From contig OZ006967.1 in the NCBI GenBank assembly GCA_963930955.1, positions 2,356,001 through 2,420,000 on the forward strand: a stretch of 64,000 bases of DNA. The letters are read 5' to 3'. The notes beneath the pieces are model-generated. The model was given only the letters and a program-made list of their open reading frames with translations, ran no database searches and had not been told where the DNA came from. This stretch comes from Scatomonas sp963930955 (GTDB lineage Bacteria > Bacillota > Clostridia > Lachnospirales > Lachnospiraceae). Below, piece by piece: positions 58,518-64,000 of the stretch (positions within the stretch are counted from its first letter, which is position 1; each line of letters opens with the position of its first letter). The position numbers and the translations under genes were made by a program.

Positions 58518-60236
58518 CTACATCTTTCTGAATCTCTGATACCGCTGTTCGGCCAGCTGCCGGCCGGACATGGTGTTGTATTTCTGCAAAAATCCGTCGA
58601 TCTTCACCCGCAGGGCGCAGAGCACCGGACGCATGTTTTCCAGGGACAGGCCTTCCGGCTCCCGGATCACCTCTTCCACAATGCCCAGCTCCTTCAGGTC
58701 CCGGGAGGTCATCTTCATGACCTCCGCCGCCTCCGGAGCCAGCTTGCTGTCCTTCCAGAGGATGGAGGCGAAGCCCTCCGGGGAAAGGATGGAATAGGTG
58801 GCGTTCTCCATCATCCACACTTCGTTGGCCACAGCCATGGCCAGAGCGCCGCCGCTGCCTCCCTCGCCGATCATGACGGTCAGCACCGGAGTTTCCAGCG
58901 CCGCCATCTCGTACAGGTTCCGTGCAATGGCCTCTCCCTGTCCCCGCTCCTCGGCTTCCATGCCGCAGAAGGCCCCCGGGGTGTCCACAAAGCAGATCAC
59001 CGGCCGGTGGAATTTTTCCGCCTCTTTCATGAGCCGCAGGGCCTTCCGGTAGCCGTCCGGAGAGGGCATGCCGAAGTTCCGCATCATGTTTTCCCTGGTG
59101 TTTTTACCTTTTTCCTGGGCAATGACCGTTACCGGAGTCCCGTGGAACCGGGCAATGCCCCCTACGATGGCCTTGTCGTCCTTAAAGTAACGGTCTCCGT
59201 GGAATTCTATAAAATCCGTAAACAGACCCCGGATATAGTCGCTGCCCACCGGCCGGTCTTTCCTGCGGGAAAGCTGCACCCGGTCCCAGGCAGTCAGGGT
59301 CTTTTCGGGATTTTTGTGATGGATCCGGGTGTCCCCGGTATCCACCTGGGTGTTCATCTCAAAGGCCACCTTGCCGGAGTCCTCGTGGAGTTTCAGGATC
59401 TGAGAGAGGACTTCTTTCATCTCTTCCCGCTCCACGATCCGGTCCACAAAGCCGTGCTCCAGCAGGAATTCGGACCGCTGGAAGCCTTTGGGCAGCTTCT
59501 GGCCGATGGTCTGCTCAATGACTCTGGGGCCGGCAAAGCCTACCAGGGCTCCCGGCTCCGCCAGGATAATATCCCCCAGCATGGCAAAGCTGGCGGTGAC
59601 GCCTCCCGTGGTGGGATCCGTCAGCACCGTGATGTATAAAAGGCCCGCGTCGCTGTGGCGCTTCAGGGCCGCGGAGGTTTTTGCCATCTGCATCAGAGAC
59701 ACGATGCCCTCCTGCATCCGGGCTCCGCCGGAACATGTGAAAATGATCACCGGCAGTTTTTCCTCTGTGGCCCGCTCCACGGTCCGGGTGATCTTCTCTC
59801 CCACTACTTCGCCCATGCTGGCCATGAGGAAACGGCCGTCGCAGATGGCTACTGCCGCCGGGCTGCCCTGAATGGTCAGCCGTCCGGTGGTCACCGCCTC
59901 GTCCAGACGGGTCTTCTCCTTCAGAGCCCCCAGCTTCTCGGGATAACCCTTGAAGTTCAGGGGATTGCTCTCCTGGATGCCGGCGAACCACTCCTCAAAG
60001 CTGCCCGGATCCCCGATCATTTCCACCCGACGGTAGGCGTGTACCCGGAAATAGTTGTGGCACTTGGGGCAGATATAATAGTTGTTCCGCACGTCCTCTG
60101 TCAGGATGGCCGACTTGCAGGCGTTGCATTTTTTCATGAGACCTTCCGGCACCTCCGGATGCGCGCCTCCCCGGCTGGTCCGGGCAGGAGCCGTTTCCGG
60201 CCGTCTGGTCTTTTTAAACAATTCTTTCCATTCCAT
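58518..60236 (-). CDS. accDA: Acetyl-CoA carboxylase carboxyltransferase, fused beta-alpha
   Basis: 572 residues. About 1-290 is AccD with a zinc ribbon (KKCNACKSAILTEDVRNNYY, CPKCHNYF) and carboxyltransferase motifs (TCSGGARMQEGIVSLMQMAK). About 300-572 is AccA (VGSDYIRGLFTDFIEFHGDR, GGIARFHGTPVTVIAQEKGK, FVDTPGAFCGMEAEERGQGE). The two are joined in one frame. The complex transfers CO2 from biotin to acetyl-CoA to form malonyl-CoA. A Lachnospiraceae trait; usual separate genes are merged. Confidence 0.93.
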   Translation of the reverse strand: MEWKELFKKTRRPETAPARTSRGGAHPEVPEGLMKKCNACKSAILTEDVRNNYYICPKCHNYFRVHAYRRVEMIGDPGSFEEWFAGIQESNPLNFKGYPEKLGALKEKTRLDEAVTTGRLTIQGSPAAVAICDGRFLMASMGEVVGEKITRTVERATEEKLPVIIFTCSGGARMQEGIVSLMQMAKTSAALKRHSDAGLLYITVLTDPTTGGVTASFAMLGDIILAEPGALVGFAGPRVIEQTIGQKLPKGFQRSEFLLEHGFVDRIVEREEMKEVLSQILKLHEDSGKVAFEMNTQVDTGDTRIHHKNPEKTLTAWDRVQLSRRKDRPVGSDYIRGLFTDFIEFHGDRYFKDDKAIVGGIARFHGTPVTVIAQEKGKNTRENMMRNFGMPSPDGYRKALRLMKEAEKFHRPVICFVDTPGAFCGMEAEERGQGEAIARNLYEMAALETPVLTVMIGEGGSGGALAMAVANEVWMMENATYSILSPEGFASILWKDSKLAPEAAEVMKMTSRDLKELGIVEEVIREPEGLSLENMRPVLCALRVKIDGFLQKYNTMSGRQLAEQRYQRFRKM

Positions 60237-60254
60237 AGCCTGTTATTCCCGCTT

Positions 60255-61595
60255 TCAGATATGGTGGGTGTTCAGATATTCAATATCCGTCCGTCCCGCC
60301 TGATAATCCGGCTCGTTCAGGATCCGGTAAAGATAATCCACGTTGGTGTCGATGCCTTCCACGATCACTTCCCCCAGGGCGCTGATCATCTTGGCAATGG
60401 CCTCCCTCCGGTCTTTGCCGTGGACGATGAGCTTGGCGATCATGGAATCGTAGTAGGGGGGAATGGTGTAGCCGCTGTACACGGCGGTATCCATCCGCAC
60501 CCCGCAGCCTCCCGGCAGATACAGACTTTCGATCCGTCCCGGGGAGGGCCGGAAGTTTTTGTCCGGGTTCTCCGCGTTGATCCGGCACTCGATGGCGTGG
60601 CCGGAGATCTTGATATCCTTCTGTGACACAGACAGGGCTTCCCCGGAGGCAATGCGGATCTGTTCCTTAATAAGATCCAGCCCCGTTACCCACTCGGTTA
60701 CCGGATGCTCCACCTGGATCCTTGTGTTCATTTCCATAAAGTAGAACTGCTCATTTTTCTCCAGCAGGAACTCGATGGTGCCGGCGTTGACGTAATGGGC
60801 CGCTTTGGCGGCTTTTACCGCCGCCTCCCCCATCTTTTTCCGCAGTTTGTCGGAGATGGCCCGGCAGGGGGCCTCCTCGATGACCTTCTGGTGGTTTCTC
60901 TGGATGGAGCAGTCCCGCTCTCCCAGATGGATCACGTTGCCCTTGCTGTCCGCCAGGATCTGGAACTCTATGTGCCGGGGATGCTCCACGAAATGCTCGA
61001 TGTACATGGTGTCGTCCCCGAAGGCTTTCTTGGCTTCGGTCTGGGCGGTCTGGAAGGCGTTGTCAAACTCCTCCTCCGTAAAGGCGGTGCGCATGCCCTT
61101 GCCTCCCCCTCCCAGGGCGGCCTTGATCATCACCGGGTACCCGATGCGCCTGGCTTCTTTTTTACCGTTCCGCACATCGTAGATGGGTTCCGTGGTGCCG
61201 GGGATCACCGGCACCCCCGCCGCCATCATGGTATTTCTGGCCTCGGACTTATTGCCCAGCTTGTCGATAGTGGCAGCGTCCGGGCCGATAAAGGTAATGT
61301 TGCAGTCTTCGCAGAGTTTTACGAACTTGCTGTTCTCCGACAGAAAGCCGAAGCCCGGATGGATGGCGTCCGCCCCGGATACGATGGTGGCGCTGATGAT
61401 CTGCTGCATATTTAAATAACTCTGGGAAGAAGGCGCCGGTCCGATGCAGATGGCCTCATCCGCCAGCTGCGTGTGCAGGGCGTCCCGGTCCGCCTCGGAA
61501 TACACAGCCACAGTCTCAATGCCCATTTCCCGGCAGGCCCGGATGATCCGCACGGCGATCTCTCCCCGGTTGGCGATCAAAATTTTCTTTATCAT
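60255..61595 (-). CDS. accC: Acetyl-CoA carboxylase biotin carboxylase
   Basis: 446 residues. ATP-grasp: KKILIANRGEIAVRIIRACR, lid loop GGGGKGMRTAF, KEMIEY-type HPRHIEFQILADSKGN and NTRIQVEHPVTEWVTGLDL. Carboxylates biotin on AccB with bicarbonate and ATP. 12-bp gap to fabZ, 18 bp to accDA. Length matches. Confidence 0.95.
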   Translation of the reverse strand: MIKKILIANRGEIAVRIIRACREMGIETVAVYSEADRDALHTQLADEAICIGPAPSSQSYLNMQQIISATIVSGADAIHPGFGFLSENSKFVKLCEDCNITFIGPDAATIDKLGNKSEARNTMMAAGVPVIPGTTEPIYDVRNGKKEARRIGYPVMIKAALGGGGKGMRTAFTEEEFDNAFQTAQTEAKKAFGDDTMYIEHFVEHPRHIEFQILADSKGNVIHLGERDCSIQRNHQKVIEEAPCRAISDKLRKKMGEAAVKAAKAAHYVNAGTIEFLLEKNEQFYFMEMNTRIQVEHPVTEWVTGLDLIKEQIRIASGEALSVSQKDIKISGHAIECRINAENPDKNFRPSPGRIESLYLPGGCGVRMDTAVYSGYTIPPYYDSMIAKLIVHGKDRREAIAKMISALGEVIVEGIDTNVDYLYRILNEPDYQAGRTDIEYLNTHHI

Positions 61596-61607
61596 ACTCT
61601 CCTCTTT

Positions 61608-62036
61608 TTATCCGATCATGAAGGTAAGCTCTGCTTTGGCCACCACCCGTCCGTCTACGGTGGCGGTGGCTTCGCCCACGCCTACGGGGCCTTTGCGCTT
61701 AATGATCTTTGTCTCCAGTCTCAGCTTGTCGCCGGGACGGACTTTATTTTTGAAACGGCACTTATCGATGCCGCCGAAAAAGGCGATCTTGCCCTGGTTC
61801 TCCTCCAGGGAGAGGATGGCTACCGCTCCCACCTGGGCCAGGGCCTCGATGATGAGCACGCCGGGCATTACCGGCTCCTCGGGAAAATGGCCGGCAAAAA
61901 AGTCTTCCCGGTAGGTAACGCACTTATAGCCTACGGCGTATTCTCCCGGCTCGTAATCTTCAATGGCGTCCACCAGCAGAAACGGATGCCGATGGGGAAT
62001 GATCTGTTTGATCTCTTCAATTCCAAGACTGTTCAT
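61608..62036 (-). CDS. fabZ: 3-hydroxyacyl-ACP dehydratase
   Basis: 142 residues, hot-dog fold. Catalytic His and Glu: IIPHRHPFLLVDAI and GHFPEEPVMPGVLIIEALAQ. Dehydrates 3-hydroxyacyl-ACP to trans-2-enoyl-ACP in type II fatty acid synthesis. Operon between accB and accC. Confidence 0.95.
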   Translation of the reverse strand: MNSLGIEEIKQIIPHRHPFLLVDAIEDYEPGEYAVGYKCVTYREDFFAGHFPEEPVMPGVLIIEALAQVGAVAILSLEENQGKIAFFGGIDKCRFKNKVRPGDKLRLETKIIKRKGPVGVGEATATVDGRVVAKAELTFMIG

Positions 62037-62047
62037 CTGTATCCTCC

Positions 62048-62506
62048 TTAAGGCACGATCCGGAACAGAGGCTGTCCGTACTCTACGGCCTGGCCGTTTT
62101 CCACCAGGATCTCCGCCACGGTTCCGCTGTAATCGCTCTCGATCTCATTCATCAGCTTCATGGCCTCCACAATGGCTACGATCTGGCCCTTCTGCACCGT
62201 GGATCCCACAGTTACGTAGGGCTCCGCCTCCTCTGAGGGGGCGGCGTAGAACACGCCTACCAGGGGAGAAGTGATGATCAGCCCTTCCTTCTCCTCTGCC
62301 GCCGGAGCCGTTTCCGCCGCCGGGGCGGGAGCCGGGTTCTGAACCGGAGCTGGAGCCGCTGTCATCACCACGGGAGCGGCGCTGACCGCCGGAGCGTTCT
62401 GTTTGCCCTGGAGGGACAGCTTCACGTCTCCTTCCTCGTAGGAAAATTCCTGCAGTCCGGATTTGGCAAATACCTCTATGATCTTACTGATTTCTTCAAC
62501 GTTCAT
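62048..62506 (-). CDS. accB: Biotin carboxyl carrier protein
   Basis: 152 residues from ATG 62506 (MNVEEISKIIEVF), GGAGG 11 nt upstream. Pro/Ala-rich linker about 55-80; C-terminal lipoyl/biotinyl domain with the biotin Lys in VEAMKLMNEIESDY. Carries carboxybiotin between AccC and AccDA. Confidence 0.94.
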   Translation of the reverse strand: MNVEEISKIIEVFAKSGLQEFSYEEGDVKLSLQGKQNAPAVSAAPVVMTAAPAPVQNPAPAPAAETAPAAEEKEGLIITSPLVGVFYAAPSEEAEPYVTVGSTVQKGQIVAIVEAMKLMNEIESDYSGTVAEILVENGQAVEYGQPLFRIVP

Positions 62507-62523
62507 GTTTTCAGGCACCTCCG

Positions 62524-63762
62524 TCAGCCTTCCCATTTTTTCAGCAGCAGGGTGGCGTTGTGTCCGCCGAATCCCAGAGAGTTGGTCATGGCGTAGCGGA
62601 TCTCCTGCTGTACCGGCGCTCCGATACAGTAGTTCAGATCGCACTCGCCCTCGGTCTCTTTGCTGCCCACGGTCTGGTGGATGAAGCCCTCCATCAGGCT
62701 CTTAACACAGACCACGCACTCCACGCCGCCGGCTGCTCCCAGCAGATGGCCGATCATGGATTTGGTGGAATTGATCTTTACATTGTGTGCCGCCTCCCCG
62801 AAGGCCAGCTTAATGGCCCGGGTCTCCGACAGGTCGTTTAAGGGAGTGCTGGTTCCGTGGGCGTTGATATAGTCCACGTCCTCCGGCTGCACCCCGGCTT
62901 CTTCCATAGCCAGGCTCATGGCCTTGGCCGCGCCGGAACCGTCCTCAATGGGAGCGGTCACGTGGTGAGCATCGCCGGTGGCGCCGTAGCCCACCATTTC
63001 CGCCAGGATCTTAGCTCCTCTGGCTTTGGCGTGCTCCAGTTCCTCCAGGATCACGATACCGGCTCCCTCTCCCAGCACGAAGCCGCTCCGGTCCTTGTCA
63101 AAGGGGATGGAAGCCCGCTCCGGATCGTTGCAGGTGGTCAGGGCGGTCAGGTTGGTAAACCCGGACACCCCGATGGGGGTAATGGCATTCTCCGTACCTC
63201 CGGCGATCATTACCTCCGCGTCCCCGTACTGGATGGCCCGGAAGGCGTCGCCGATGCTGTGGGTTCCGGAAGCGCAGGCGGTGACAATGTCGGTGCACTT
63301 GCCTCTGGCTCCCAGCTGGATGGATACGTTGCCCGCCGCCATGTTGGAGATCATCATGGGCACCAGCATCAGGTTTACCTTAGCCGGTCCCTTCTCCAGC
63401 AGCTTCTGGTGCTCCCGTTCAATGGCCTGAAGGCTTCCCACCCCGGAGCCGATGATAACGCCTACCCGATAGGGATCCTCCTGGCTCATGTCCAGGCCTG
63501 CCATAGCGAAGGCTTCTTTGGCAGCCGCCACAGCGTACTGGGAGAAGTTTTCCATTCTCTTGGCCGCTTTAAAATCCATATAGTCCGCGGCTTTAAAGTC
63601 CTTGACCTCCGCCGCGATCTTAACCTTGTAATCGGTGGTATCAAATTTGGTGATGGGGCCGATGCCCACTTTTCCTTCCCGGATGCCTGCCCAGAAGTCG
63701 TCCACGTTATTGCCCAGGGGCGTTACGGCTCCCAGACCGGTGATCACTACTCTTCTCTTCAT
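62524..63762 (-). CDS. fabF: 3-oxoacyl-ACP synthase II
   Basis: 412 residues. Active-site Cys in VTACASGTHSIGDAFRAIQY, His in NAHGTSTPLNDLSET and in MIGHLLGAAGGVECV. Condenses malonyl-ACP with acyl-ACP to elongate fatty acids. Ends 17 bp before accB; starts 13 bp after fabG. Confidence 0.95.
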   Translation of the reverse strand: MKRRVVITGLGAVTPLGNNVDDFWAGIREGKVGIGPITKFDTTDYKVKIAAEVKDFKAADYMDFKAAKRMENFSQYAVAAAKEAFAMAGLDMSQEDPYRVGVIIGSGVGSLQAIEREHQKLLEKGPAKVNLMLVPMMISNMAAGNVSIQLGARGKCTDIVTACASGTHSIGDAFRAIQYGDAEVMIAGGTENAITPIGVSGFTNLTALTTCNDPERASIPFDKDRSGFVLGEGAGIVILEELEHAKARGAKILAEMVGYGATGDAHHVTAPIEDGSGAAKAMSLAMEEAGVQPEDVDYINAHGTSTPLNDLSETRAIKLAFGEAAHNVKINSTKSMIGHLLGAAGGVECVVCVKSLMEGFIHQTVGSKETEGECDLNYCIGAPVQQEIRYAMTNSLGFGGHNATLLLKKWEG

Positions 63763-63775
63763 TTTTTTCTCTCCT

Positions 63776-64000
63776 TTACATGGCCATGCCGCCGTCTACG
63801 CACAGCACCTGCCCGGTTATATAGGCTGCCTCCTCAGAGGCCAGGAAGGCTGCGGCCTGGGCCACATCTTCCGGTTTTCCGAATTTCTGCAGGGGGATCT
63901 CCTTTAAGGTGGCCGCCTTGGTCTCCTCCGGCAGCACCGCTGTCATCTCCGTTTCAATGAATCCGGGGGCAATGGCGTTGACCGTAATGCCCCGGGAGGC
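63776..64000 (-). CDS. fabG: 3-oxoacyl-ACP reductase, C-terminal part
   Basis: 75 codons up to the right edge of the window. Reads ASRGITVNAIAPGFIETEMT, PEDVAQAAAFLASEEAAYIT and ends GQVLCVDGGMAM. This is the C-terminal SDR signature of FabG, the NADPH-dependent 3-oxoacyl-ACP reductase. The N-terminus with the catalytic Tyr lies outside the window. Confidence 0.92.
   Translation of the reverse strand, partial: ASRGITVNAIAPGFIETEMTAVLPEETKAATLKEIPLQKFGKPEDVAQAAAFLASEEAAYITGQVLCVDGGMAM

Noticed and set aside
1..64000. tRNA or rRNA genes
   Set aside because: No cloverleaf or rRNA-like sequence was noticed by eye on either strand; a dedicated search was not possible.

Overview
The window looks like a chromosome segment of an anaerobic, gut-type Firmicute of class Clostridia, most likely Lachnospiraceae. 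The evidence is the moderately high GC host genes with AGGAGG ribosome binding sites, an EFR1-type flavodoxin/ferredoxin protein, a DUF1848 protein, a type II fatty acid synthesis operon with a fused accDA gene, and Clostridia-type serine-recombinase mobile elements. Species cannot be named from the sequence alone.

Layout. 1-18,404 is mostly host chromosome: a secreted M6 metalloprotease (cut by the window edge), a CbpA-type DnaJ, an EFR1 protein, an ECF sigma factor with its membrane partner, sugar acetyltransferase, aldo/keto reductase, zinc alcohol dehydrogenase, MATE exporter, small alarmone synthetase, a Fic protein, flavin reductase, DUF1848, ThpR, a Nudix hydrolase and a PLD-nuclease/helicase. 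It also holds a 279-bp foldback element (12,822-13,100) and a cas3'' HD-domain remnant. 18,653-22,450 is an AT-rich defence-like block: an XRE regulator, an AAA+ ATPase and a subtilisin-like protease that match the two-gene IetAS arrangement.

22,558-54,723 is a decayed HK97-type prophage, all on the minus strand except small cargo genes. It runs from portal, protease and capsid through head-tail and tail genes, holin and endolysin to a SHOCT protein and three consecutive serine-recombinase genes. Terminase, replication and repressor genes are missing. Several structural genes carry deletions or frameshifts, and small cargo genes (a possible HEPN/AbiV-like protein, an RNHCP protein, a SymE-like pair) sit between structural genes, two of them followed by related terminator hairpins.

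The most striking feature is a second element nested inside the prophage endolysin gene. A segment of 11,508 bp (27,800-39,307) splits the lysin at an Arg codon. Joining the two outer ends restores one 499-residue amidase/glucosaminidase/SH3 lysin in frame. Joining the two inner ends makes the element's serine recombinase gene read through the attachment site into a 54-codon C-terminal extension encoded at the far end. The element carries an XRE regulator overlapping the recombinase, a tightly coupled four-gene VWA/XpaC/solute-binding/TelA envelope-stress-like operon, mobC, a degraded repA, a DnaC-like loader and an IS3-family insertion. While integrated it should block phage lysis.

55,258-64,000 is host chromosome again: a flavin reductase, an RlmD/RumA-like methyltransferase, a metal permease with a MarR regulator, and the fatty acid operon accDA-accC-fabZ-accB-fabF-fabG (the last gene cut by the window edge). 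No tRNA, rRNA or CRISPR array was seen.
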